Of a stretch of 64,000 bases of DNA, positions 19,628 through 30,921 are shown one piece after another; position 1 is the first letter of the stretch; each line of letters opens with the position of its first letter. The notes beneath the pieces were generated by a model. That model made no database searches, was not told the DNA's origin, and was given only the letters and a program-made list of their open reading frames with translations. The stretch is from contig CP136063.1 of NCBI GenBank assembly GCA_032622095.1, positions 12,129,814 to 12,193,813 of the forward strand, in the 5' to 3' direction. A program made the translations under genes and the position numbers. This DNA is from Siphonodentalium dalli. Taxonomy: Eukaryota > Mollusca > Scaphopoda > Gadilida > Siphonodentaliidae.

Positions 19628-22472
19628 TGTTTACTTTGCTAGAATGCGGCTTTAGTGAGAAAAAAATCACATTCAAATCAAGATATTTTTAGCACATTTA
19701 GATATGGGTGGTGGCAGAAGAGGGTTAATGAAGTAAGAACACAGACATGTTTCGAATCAAAGTTCTTTATTTTGACGTCGGTATATAAATGGCCACATTT
19801 TAATATCGTTTGGACTACTTTATTATCTGTCCAATGCTCACTATAGCAAGAAATGATCGTTTTTCATATTTCTGCTCTGTAACACAGCCAGTGCTCATTA
19901 TCCTCAGAAAACAAATTTGGAGCTTGAAGCACGCGATACGACAGATTATTAAGGCACAGGAGGCGTCAAATAAAATTAAAAATTAACCCTCCCATACCAT
20001 TTCTGCATCTCGTTGTAAAACCGAAAATTGTCATTTTCGCCCTATTGTGGGCCCATGGATGCCCCTTTAATGAATGTGATACCGCCATTTGTGGCACCCG
20101 ACACTCCAGATGAACGAATATGCGGATTTGTCCGGATTGAGCACGACGTAGGCGTAAATCAGTGTTTCATTATGGACCGCACTCTAAGACATGATGAAAA
20201 ATCGGTCCAGATCTGGTCAAACGAAGCCGAATTGCCCCTTTAAGATGATAGTTTGACAAAAAAGGACAACCCTGTAAATTTGCAGAATTGGATTATCGAT
20301 CTAAAGCGCCCAATTTTCCGCCAATAAATGCATTCTTGTGACGGGCAAAATTGGGTTTTCTGTCGAATTTTTTCTAAAATTTGGTAGGTGCGCCCAATGT
20401 GAACTCAAAGTGCGCCCAATTCGCCTGGCGAATCGTGTGACATATTTTCTCGAAGTGATATCTACAAGCTATCAGATCGTCCACATGTATGTACGTCGTC
20501 ATTGTTTACTTTGCCAGAATGCGGCTTTAGTGAGAAAAAATCACATTCAAATCAAGATATTTTTTAGCACATTTAGATATGGGTGGTGGCAGAAGAGGGT
20601 TAATGAAGTAAGAACACAGACATGTTTCGAATCAAAGTTCTTTATTTTGACGTCAGTATATAAATGGCCACATTTTAATATCGTTTGGACTACTTTATTA
20701 TCTGTCCAATGCTCACTATAGCAAGAAATTGTCGTTTTTCATATTTCTGCTCTGTAACACAGCCAGTGCTCATTATCCTCAGAAAACAAATTTGGAGCTT
20801 GAAGCACGCGATACGACAGATTACTAAGGCACAGGAGGCGTCAAATAAAATAAAAAATTAACCCTCCCATACCATTTCTGCATCTCGTTGTAAAACCGAA
20901 AATTGTCATTTTCGGCCTATTGTGGGCCCATGGGTGCCCCTTTAATGAATGTGATACCGCCATTTGTGGCACCCGACACTCAAGATGAACGAATAGGCGG
21001 ATTTGTCCGGATTGAGCACGACGTAGGCGTAAATCAGTATTTCATTATGGACCGCACTCTAAGACATGATGAAAAATCGGTCCAGATCTGGTCAAACGAA
21101 GCCGAATTGCCCCTTTAAGATGATAGTTTGACAAAAAAAGGACAACACTGTAAATTTGCAGAATTAGATTAACGATTTAAAGCGCCCAATTTTCCGCCAA
21201 TAAATGCATTCTTGTGATGGGCAAAATTGGGTTTTCTGTCGATTCTTTTCTAAAATTTGGTAGGTGCGCCCAATGTGAACTCCAAGTGCGCCCAATTCGC
21301 ATGGCGAATCGTGTGACATATTTTATGGAAGTGATATCTACAAGCTATCAGATCGTCCACATGTATGTACGTCGTCATTGTTTACTTTGCCAGAATGCGG
21401 CTTTAGTGAGAAAAAATCACATTCAAATCAAGAATTTTTTTAGCACATTTAGATATGGGTGGTGGCAGAAGAGGGTTAATGAAGTAAGAACACAGACATG
21501 TTTCGAATCAAAGTTCTTTATTTTGACGTCGGTATATAAATGGCCACATTTTAATATCGTGTTGACTACTTTATTATCTGTCCAATGTTCACTATAGCAA
21601 GAAATGGTCGTTTTTCAGATTTCTGCTCTGTAACACAGCCAGTGCTCATTATCCTCAGAAAACAAATTGGGAGCTTGAAGCACGCGATACGATAGATTAT
21701 TAAGACACAGGAGGCGTAAAAAAAATTAAAAAATTAACCCTCCCATACCATTTCTGCATCTCGTTGTAAAACCGAAAATTGTCATTTTCGGCCTATTGTG
21801 GGCCCATGGATGCCCCTTTAATGAATGTGATACCGCCATTTCTGGCACCCGACACTCCAGATGAACGAATAGGCGGATTTGTCCGGATTGAGCACGACGT
21901 AGGCGTAAATCAGTGTTTCATTATGGACCGCACTCTAAGACATGATGAAAAATCGGTCCAGATCTGGTCAAACGAAGCCGAATTGTCCCTTTAAGATGAT
22001 AGTTTGACAAAAAAAGGACAACCCTGTAAATTTGCAGAATTGGATTAACGATCTAAAGCGCCAAATTTTCCGCTAATAAATGCATTCTTGTGACGGGCAA
22101 AATTGGGTTTTCTGTCGATTTTTTCTAAAATTTGGTAGATGCGCCCAATGTGAACTCCAAGTGCGCTCAATTCGCCTGGCGAATCGTGTGACATATTTTC
22201 TGGAAGTGATATCTACAAGCTATCAGATCGTCCACATGTATGTACGTCGTCATTGTTTACATTGCTAGAATGCGGCTTTAGTGAGAAAAAATCACATTCA
22301 AATCAAGATATTTTTTTAGCACATTTAGATATGGGTGGTGGCAGAAGAGGGTTAATGAAGTGAGAACACAGACATGTTTCGAATCAAAGTTCTTTATTTT
22401 GACGTCGGTATATAAATGGCCACATTTTAATATCGTTTGGACTACTTTATTATCTGTCCAATGCTCACTATA
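19515..22472. repeat. 875-bp tandem array, about 3.4 units
   Basis: Landmarks repeat at 875, 876 and 875 bp: the minus-strand ATG of the captured peptide start falls at 19627, 20502, 21378 and 22253. Unit identity is high, with scattered substitutions and a few indels. Each unit carries the N-terminal piece (about 42 codons) of the CXC-family gene on the minus strand, a 'gacgtcggtatataaatgg' segment, and a GC-richer block (20028-20243 and equivalents) with a 71-codon plus-strand open frame conserved by copying. The last unit is cut at 22472, where block A starts. Confidence 0.92.
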
Positions 22473-22918
22473 GGTTATATAAAATTATAAACAATTATCC
22501 CCCTTGGTGTGCTGTCACCCACACTCAAGTCAGCATAAAATCAAACCTGGTAGCTGAATGGTTTATTATGATTGGGATAAAATTAATGCAAAAACAAGAA
22601 AAAATCAAAGCCACCATGGAAATATTATACCTAGATGAATATTGAGTGGGTGAAATAATTAACCTGGCATTTAATGGGGGTATGTTTGAAAATTTGGTGA
22701 TGAATTTTTCTGCGAAATTAGGGCAGTATCAAAAGCGGTAAATTTAAAGGTGGAAAACCAACGCGTACCTATTAATTTTTTTGGGTCAAATTGGGTCCGA
22801 AGAGCCATTCTTCAAAATTGACTAGGTTAGAAAGTTCCTAAATTCACAAGGAATCGAGCATAGCCCCGGACGTCACCACTGTCGCCTATGGAGAATAATT
22901 GGTGTCCTGTAACCTATA
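22473..22918. repeat. 450-bp direct repeat block A, right copy
   Basis: Same sequence as 17131-17588. A sharp switch from the 875-bp unit to this block occurs after 'caatgctcactata' at about 22472. Confidence 0.85.
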
Positions 22919-22950
22919 TTTGTTCCCCGATTTTTTTTTTCTGGAGACTA

Positions 22951-23476
22951 TTAAAGATGGATTATCTCTTTAAATAAAAAAAATTAAATAGGTGTGTGCG
23001 TATAAAATAAGATATGAACTGAAGACCCCTGTCCGGAAAAGCTTCTATCAATTAATATTGATTTTATTTCGAATATTAAATCGGGACCGTTCATGTTACT
23101 ATTTTTAGAACAGACCATTCGGATGATACCATATTGCGATATACAGCACTGGACTGTTTCTACGGCTACGCAACGAAAGTCAAATGTCACAGATCGGTTG
23201 TTTGTATTGTTTTGTTCCACAGATATAAGCGCTAATAATAATAATTAACGTTTATTTGTGACAAAATTGTTAAATAAAATTTCTGGTCTCTGTTAACAGT
23301 AACCACTATTGTTCGTTAGCTGAACAAACACACCTTTTTAGATAAGAAAATATTCGAAATAAAATTAATATTAATCGATAGAAGCATTTCCGGACAGGAG
23401 TCTTCGATTCAAATCTAATAGTTTATACCCCGGTAAATATATAATACATGTTTACAAAGAGATAATCCACCTTTAA
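22951..23476 (-). mobile_element. TTAA MITE, copy 4
   Basis: Full-length reverse copy, 526 bp, bounded by TTAA at 22951 and TTAA at 23473-23476. Both long inverted arms and the tggtctctgttaacag middle are present. Confidence 0.88.
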
Positions 23477-23518
23477 AATAGCCGGTGTCCGTCCGTGCGC
23501 CTATGCGTCTGGAAATGG

Positions 23519-23890
23519 TTTCCGGATGATAACTTTAGTTTTGGTTTATATATCAAAAGCAAATGTCATAGGTGAGTTTGTCAGACCAAAATACATGTCA
23601 AGTTCGAATATGGGTTTGCTCCGCTTATTTGCGAGAGTTATGGCCCTTTTTCTACTTAGAATCTTGTAATGTTCTGGTTTCCAAATGATAACTTCAGTTT
23701 GTGTGATCATATCTGAACCAAATATGGTATGTGAGTTTAGCAGACCAAAATACAGGTCAAGTTCGAATATGGGTTTGCTCCGCCCAATTTTTGCGAGAGT
23801 TATGGCCCTTTTTCGACTTAGAATCTTGTAATGTTTTGGTTTCCGGACGATAACTTCAGTTTGTGTGATCATATCTGAATCAAATTTAGT
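23519..23890. repeat. about 160-bp tandem repeat, 2.3 units
   Basis: Landmarks 'ggtttcc.ga.gataactt' recur at about 23519, 23678 and 23839. Each unit contains gcgagagttatggcccttttt. Words of this type are common in molluscan repeats. 23891-24122 shows no gene. Confidence 0.8.
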
Positions 23891-24122
23891 ATGTTAGTTT
23901 ATCCACCATTTGAGGGGACACTGGTTCGATTGTTCTGAAATTTAGAATCGGATTTAGGGTCCTTGTTAGTTTTTTCAGAAAAGCTGATGCCCCAGATGAA
24001 GCCACTTTTTCGGGGGACATTGAGACCGGACGGCCTTTTATTTATATATGTGATATGGGGGTTTGAAAATTAAGTGTGCCTCTAATGTTGATGTGTCTTA
24101 CATGTAGCTTATTTCAGTCATG

Positions 24123-24890
24123 TGTGTCAATACGGGTACATATAACTCTTAAGGCTATCAGAACGGTTTGATTATTTATATATAACAAAGTCAATAATGT
24201 TCAATCATCGGTATCTGGGTTTCTCTTCCTGTCGTCTGCTTGGGTTGGGATCTTCTTCCGTCTTCATAGGTTGGGTGTATCTGCTTGTCTTCTACTCGGT
24301 TGACTTCCGGTTGAGTTTATCTTCCTGTCGTCTCATCTTCTTCTTCCGCCGGCGCATCAGTGAGATGTTGTTAGGATCACAAGATCATCGTGTTTACCTT
24401 GTATCTTCATCCATCCTTTTAGCTGCTTTTCTCTGGCGTCCGAGAATTCGTTGTACTATAGGGTAGCTGGTTAGAACTGCTTAGAACTGGCCTGGGTGTT
24501 GACTCCCTTCTTACTAAATACCAGAGCGGCCGCTAATCAAGGCCACGTGCATCTTTACGGCGCATCGGTTCCAGACGTACTTAGGGTAATTGAGTTATCG
24601 TCATCTCCCCATGGGTCCTATTAACTCTCCTGGTTTCAGTAGCTTTTCTAGGCGATACATCTGGCCTTGCTTAATCCTCAAGACCGTTTCTGTTTACTCC
24701 ACAGCTGTCTTACTATGTATGTTTCGGCCTGGAATCACCAGATCATTCGTTTTGATGTCCGGTATTTCGCAATGTTGATGTGGCCAGTAGGGCCGCTAAT
24801 ATGTGTGGTAAACTAGCGGCTCCCGCGACTAAGAGATTGCTTGTATTCTTCCCGGGTTGAAAGTTATGTCCCTGTGGTTGTCTTGGCACA
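24123..24890 (-). repeat. 3' LTR of the deleted gypsy-like element
   Basis: 768 bp, nearly identical to 33730-34497. Just inside it on the minus strand is the purine-rich AAAAAGTGAAGGAGTAA, suitable as the polypurine tract for plus-strand priming. Confidence 0.9.
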
Positions 24891-25676
24891 TTACTCCTTC
24901 ACTTTTTCGATTTAAAGTTGATCTTGAAATCGCAAGTCCAATTCGTCGCTGCGCAGCAGGTCGATGATTCGTCGAAGTGTTTCGCAACAGCGGCATCGGC
25001 GATGGATAGCTGGTTCGATGTCGGCCGTCTCCGTGTAGATCGGGTCGTCTGGGCGTCTCTCAGACAACTCCGACCTACTGGCTGTGACTCTCTCGGTGTA
25101 AAACTATGATTGACATTTCATGGCGTCGTCATTTTCGTTCCGGGTCATATCATCATCATCGGATGTCGGGGTATTTTCGTCATCAATGTCCGAGTATGGG
25201 GTAGGTTCTGACAACTGGTCGACCCTTGTTCCACCGACATGGTCAGCCTGTAATACTCAAACGGATATTTGTGTGAGGTTTGAGAACAAATGACACAGTC
25301 AGAATACACAATGGTTAATTTTCCAATTTATCGGTATCGCTTGAGAGTCGTCAGATCGGCCCAATACGAAAATGGAATTTACAACTAATTATATAGATGG
25401 ATTTGTTGACGAACAGTTAAACACAAGATAAGTCGGGGTGATTGATTTCAATTATCAAAACGTATGACGGAATGTCGGGATTTATAGTCCCTATTCAACG
25501 CTTGCTATAATCATTCTGATGATTATACAACTATAATACCCTGGACATCGTTATGCAACAATTAATATTTGAAATATATGAAATGCATAAATGTCTATAT
25601 ACATGCAAATGATTCTGATATCCGCGCAACAATAATTACGGAGGAAATTCGGAATACATTAATATACGATACATAA
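24891..25676 (-). other. 3' internal region of the gypsy-like element
   Basis: Next to the purine tract, the minus strand holds an acidic reading frame (about 25104-25262; D-I-D-D-E-N-T-P-T-S-D-D-D-D) ended by TAG. A further frame with R-R-C-R-C-C-E-T-L-R-R-I follows and also ends in stops. These look like the remains of a C-terminal or accessory coding region, but I do not recognise them. About 25270-25676 is AT-rich without a gene. Confidence 0.35.
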
Positions 25677-28600
25677 TATTTTTTATTTTTTTTTTTTAAT
25701 ATTTTTATTGCGACAAAATATATAGTCTTACAACACATAACGTTGACATTACACATGGTAGATTTGTATCAATAGAAATTCAGGAATATTGTATTGTGTA
25801 ATATAATTTAACTTGTCATTTTCCCCCCATAATTTTGGACCCGGGTGGGGAAGGGGGGGGCAAAAGAAAAAACGACCAATGTTTTATTCACTATTCTATA
25901 TATAACGATGTATACTATAAGTTATTGTTCAAGTTTGTATTGTATATTGCTGTTATTTGGAATCAGAAAATTGGATCTCTAATATTAATTATGTTACACC
26001 AGCAGCATATATATTTGATTGCTTGCCGAAAACCAATGTCAGGGTGTGTTGGTGCGTTACGCAGGTTTTAGGGTTGGCATGTGCAGTCACACATTAAATT
26101 AAAATAGTTCTTCTAGATAAGACCATCTTTGTTTAAATTTAGTGTATTGACCTTTATTATAATAAAAAACACGCTCAGAATGGAAATATAAACTAAGTTC
26201 TTTTTTAAGTCCGGTGAGGTTTGGCATAGAGTTATTCATCTTTGATCTATAAATGTGATATCTAACAAAGATAAGAAGGAATATTATCCAAGGACTGGTA
26301 TATTTTCCAGGGCGGCTGCTAAATATTGCAGTTTCACGTGTGAGTTGTAATCTAGTACTCGTATTATGAAATACCCAATTTTCGACCGTATTCCAAAAAT
26401 ATTGTATGTTTGGACATTCCCAGAAAATGTGAATGATCGATTCAGTATTAGATTTACAGAAGGTACATGAGTCGTCGTCAGATATTTTCATTTTTTTCAA
26501 AAGTTGTTTTGTACCGATGATATGTGTATTTATTCGGTATTGGAACCACTTAAGTTTGGTATCGGTGACGTAAATAAATGGGCATCTATATACTTCAGTC
26601 CAGAACTCGACATTATATGTTCGGTTCAACTTTCGTTCCCATTTACTTATTTGTTTATGGGGTGATTCAATTGGTAACATTGTTTTATACGTGGATTTAG
26701 CACTGTTCGGAGCAAGTAAATTTATTAATTGAAATGGTATATGAGGGCGCAAAACCCTGTCGCTTTTACTTAAAAATTTATCTCTTTTCTTGATTGATTT
26801 TACAATTCCGTTAAAAGTTAGAAAGTCGATGTTTGTTTTGTGTAGAGCGTTAAATTCTTCCTGTGACAGGTACTTTCCTAAATTGTCTTGAAAATCGAAT
26901 ATGTATATAAGCTTATCAGTCATGAACAGTTTCAATCGTGGCTTCACCAGTTTTACCGTATCCTCGAATCCTACTAAAGGTGTAGTGAGGAGATCACATT
27001 GACTCACCGGTGCTAGTTTGTCACAGTACAGAATCCAGGCATTTACTACATCTTTCCAGAAATTGTTATCAAGTGTTTTAGATTGGTTTTTTAAAATTGT
27101 AGATGACATTAGATACCAACTATTACAAAATATACTACAAGAGTGTTCGAAAACTGTAACCCAGGAAGCCCGTTGTGTGATAGCTCGCTTAACCCATGAT
27201 ATCTTCATAGAATTTATGAAAGTCTTAATATCAATCATTTTACACCCACCAGAAGCATAGTTCTGAGTGAGCAGTTTTCTACTTATTCTATCTGGACCTT
27301 GGTTCCAAATGAAACCAAAGAGCAGTTTATTTAAAATTTTTATATATTCATCTGTGGGGTTCGGTAGTGCAAGGAACAGGTGTACTAATTTTGAAATAGC
27401 TAGCGATTTGACAACAGTTATTTTACCGAGAACAGTTAGGTTACGTTTACTCCACATTGCCAGTATGTTCTTTAATTGCATAAGCCCGTTTGTAAAATTT
27501 ATGTCAATCATACGTTTAGTGTCATGATGAAATTCTATACCAAGTATTTTAAAGGTTTCTGGATTCCAGTTTAATTTCCATCGGTCACATATCTGTTCCG
27601 TGCTGTCTGCCTTTGTACCAATCCACACTGCGTGTGTTTTGTCATAGTTAATTTTTAGACCCGATACATATTTATAGTTATCAAGTACTTTCATAGCTGC
27701 TTCTAGAGACTCTGGTGACCCATCGAGGAAAAGAGATGTATCATCGGCATATTGCGACATTCTTATATTCTTATTACCAACATTGATACCATTTATGTTT
27801 TTTGAGAATCGTACCATAATACCAAGAATTTCTGCACATAATAAAAAAATATATGGGGATATTGGATCGCCTTGTCTACATCCTCTCTCTAAGTTGAAAA
27901 AGTCTGATATTTGCCCATTTAAATTTATACATGATGAAGTATCACAATATAAAGTCTTTATATAATCGATAAATGGTTGACTAAAATTAAAGTATTTTAG
28001 TACACTGTATATAAATTTCCAGGATATCGAATCAAATGCTTTTTCAAAATCTATCAATAGCAAGAGTCCCGGTATTTTATTTTGCTTTGTATGTAGCATC
28101 ATGTCCATCACTAGTCGAATATTCTCCCCAATATACCGTCCAGATATAAATCCGGTTTAATCTGAATGTATTAGAAATGGTAAAACTTGTTTTAATCTTT
28201 CAGATAGGACTCCTGTAAGAATTTTATATGTCACATTTAATAAGGATATTGGTCTCCAGTTTTTAAGAAATTGTCGTGGTTTGTTGTCTTTGGGGAGGAG
28301 TGTTACTATTCCCTGCCTCTGTGTAACAGATAGTTTTCCAACTTTCATGCCGTAGTTAAGTGATCTGACCAGGTAGGTTCCAACATCTCGCCAGAAGAAT
28401 TTAAAAAACTCTACAGAATATCCATCGTTTCCAGGGCATTTATTATTTTTCATTTTTTTCAAGTAATTTAGCGCTTCGCTGTAACTAATTTCTCCTTCCA
28501 AACATCGACCAGTCTCTAGCGTTAATTTATTTATTTCAACTTTGTCATTTATATCACACACGTTAGTTATTAAGTTATCAATGTGTAAGGAATGTGTTTC

Positions 28601-30130
28601 TGCATCTTGGTTTTTATAAAGACGTTTATAGAAATGGTTTGTCTCTTGAAGGATTTCATGTTGTTCATATATCATGTCTCCGTTATCTGCCTGTAATTTT
28701 TGGATGGTTTTAGACGTAAAATTTCGTTTTTCTAAATTTAAGAAATATTTACTTGGCTTCTCCCCGTCACCAATCCATCTAGCACGTGATCTAACAAATA
28801 TTCCATTTAGTTTTTCTTCTCGTAATGCTTCTAATTCACGTTTAAGCTTCTCCATTTCTAAACTTTCTTTTTCCGTTGTAATTTTCTCTAGATTTGTTAT
28901 TTGTTCAATTAATTTAGTCTCTTTACATTTTCTTAGTTTAGATAAATGAGAGCAAAAAGGTATGGAAGCGCCCCTTATTTCCATTAAGAGAGTTTCGAAA
29001 AATAATTGGTCATCAATGTTAAATTCAGCATTATTCATATTTAAATTACCATTACCCGTCCATCCACTTTTCAAGTATTGTTTAACAACTCTATTTATGG
29101 TATCCTTTACTAGTTCTATATAATCTTTGTTTTTTAGTAATGAGTTATTAAATTTCCAGAAGCCCCTACCCCTTTCAAAATTATTAAATTTCAATTGTAA
29201 CGATATCGCAGAGTGATCTGTTTTATATCCAGGGTGTGTATCGCAGTTTTCTACTGTTGGTATCAGGTCTCGAGAGATTTGGAAAAAGTCCAAACGTGCG
29301 TGTTTGGATGGGTTGGTCCGACGCCATGTGTATCTGCGTTCCTTTGGGTTATTGTATCTCCAAATATCGACTAAATCTAGCTTCTGTATCATGTGAAGTA
29401 CTTCATCACGTGCATTAGGATTATTTATAGCTTTATAATTTAAAAGGTCGAGGTCTGGGTCCAGGACTAAATTGAAATCCCCACATATGACTATGGTGCC
29501 ATCTGTTATTTGCTCAAGACTTTCTCTAATTGATTTATAAAAGGAGGGATCATCAGTATTTGGACCATAAATATTAACTAGCGTCATTAATTGGTTTTCA
29601 ACTTCTGCACGAATTATAAGGAGGTTACCTTCCTGGTCAGTTTTCGTATCTAACAGTTTGAAACTAAAGTTATTGTTTATTAGAATTGTAACTCCTCTCG
29701 ACGAGCCTGTATGTGAACTAAAAGCGACCTCATATCCCCATTCTGTCCTAATTCTTTGCTCATTTGCTGTTGTAAAATGGACATCCTGTAAACAATATAT
29801 CCCATATTTTTTCTCTCTTATGTAGTTAAAAACATCTCTGCGTTTCTTTGGGTCACCGAGGCCTCTACAGTTCATCAACATAATACTAACCATATGCGAA
29901 TATTAATGAATATACTAATATGAATCCGAATATACAGCATATACATATACAACGATCAGTAATTTCCATCAATTTAAATAAAAAATCAGTCGTGCATTGA
30001 AGGGGGAGGGTTGGGGAGTGGACATTAAATATAATTGACCTTCCAATCATAATCATGATGGGCATGGTAAATGCAGTTTTCAACCATCGCCCAAAAAAGG
30101 TATTATCAACTTGAAAATAAAAATCCATAA
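25677..30130 (-). mobile_element. L1/Tx1-like LINE inserted in the gypsy-like element
   Basis: Minus-strand non-LTR retrotransposon with an oligo(A) tail (read as T-rich 25677-25700 on the plus strand), a 3' untranslated region of about 400 bp, and one long reading frame (endonuclease plus reverse transcriptase) broken by a single stop. No ORF1 lies upstream, so the copy is 5'-truncated or the family lacks ORF1 here. The 5' boundary is uncertain, between about 29900 and 30240. I could not find a convincing target duplication by eye. Confidence 0.75.
26099..29893 (-). pseudogene. LINE ORF2: endonuclease and reverse transcriptase, one stop
   Basis: About 1,265 codons. The first part (29893 to about 29200) is an AP-like endonuclease: M-N-C-R-G-L at the start, L-Q-D-V-H, G-D-F-N-L-V and D-F-F-Q-I-S, with the final D-H in T-D-H-S-A. 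After a linker rich in Lys and Glu comes the reverse transcriptase: N-W-R-P-I-S-L-L-N, then T-G-F-I-S-G-R, F-E-K-A-F-D-S-I, G-C-R-Q-G-D-P-I-S-P and the catalytic Y-A-D-D at about 27740-27751. The C-terminus has a Cys/His cluster (C-T-F-C, then I-I-H-I-F-W-E-C-P) usual in L1-like proteins. One TAA at 28157-28159 lies between H-S-D and T-G-F, where Gln is usual, consistent with a single CAA-to-TAA change. Otherwise the frame is intact, so the copy is young but dead unless the stop is read through. Confidence 0.85.
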
Positions 30131-30254
30131 TTTATGCAAATTAAAATACTTCACATGTACACAAGACTTTGTGTGGGTCCATGCAGGCTGTCCCATCCCA
30201 CAATTATATATTGAGATGTTATAATTAATAATTAATACTAATCCAAAGATGTGG

Positions 30255-30630
30255 TCAGCCTCTGACGGCTATAATTGGATATACATGTAGGCGTTCCTGA
30301 GTGTTGTCCCGGAATAGCGCAGACGACTTTGGTGCATCCGTCTCCATTGCTTCGTCGATGGGTCCTTTGAACACGGCATTCGGGATATCCTCAGGTCGCT
30401 GGTCTAACTGCTTATTATACATAATGGCTAACCTTGGTAAATGTCGTTTAACAAATCTCCACCAGAATCGGTGGGTCGAGATAATGAAAATTACTACCGT
30501 AACTACGTTACTAGGGCAAAATACCACCCTGGCCATCTCTACCATTCATTGGGGTAATACTTTTTCGTTCACTAAGTCAGTCGTGAGCATATTTTCGATC
30601 GTGTTTATTTGAGCGGGGTACGCTCAAACG
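30255..30630 (-). pseudogene. membrane-anchor-like reading frame (possible envelope-like end)
   Basis: After an in-frame TGA at about 30546, a 96-codon frame runs M-V-E-M-A-R-V-V-F-C, then a hydrophobic run (N-V-V-T-V-V-I-F-I-I-S), a basic cluster (H-R-F-W-W-R-F-V-K-R-H) and a hydrophilic acidic tail. The same frame is open for about 25 codons before the TGA. One membrane segment followed by a basic stop-transfer and a short cytoplasmic tail is the layout of a type I membrane protein C-terminus. Its place, between pol and the 3' LTR, is where some gypsy-like elements carry an envelope-like gene. No signal peptide, ectodomain or fusion region is visible. This is a weak call. Confidence 0.3.
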
Positions 30631-30921
30631 TAGTAACCTTAAGGGTGGCGGTATGCACGTTATCTCTCGGTGCGCGATTGCAAAGTTCAAAGCTTTATTT
30701 ATTAAATCGCCATACGCACGTGCCGGGTTTCATGGGGCGCGCGACCTGTCATTGATCCGAACATGACTATTTAATCGCGATTCGGTCTGGGGCGTTGGGC
30801 TAACTATTTTCAACATTTACGAAGCCAGGTTAGACTCATCAGTCATCAATAAGACAGTTAAAAGTGGGGTCTCATTCATTCCGAAATAAATTCCAGGTCG
30901 AAAGTTCGGGCGCTTTCGCAT

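Noticed and set aside
20028-21994. 71-codon frame repeated three times in the 875-bp array
   Set aside because: It is preserved because the units are recent copies. No homology is recognised, and the antisense frame is equally unremarkable.
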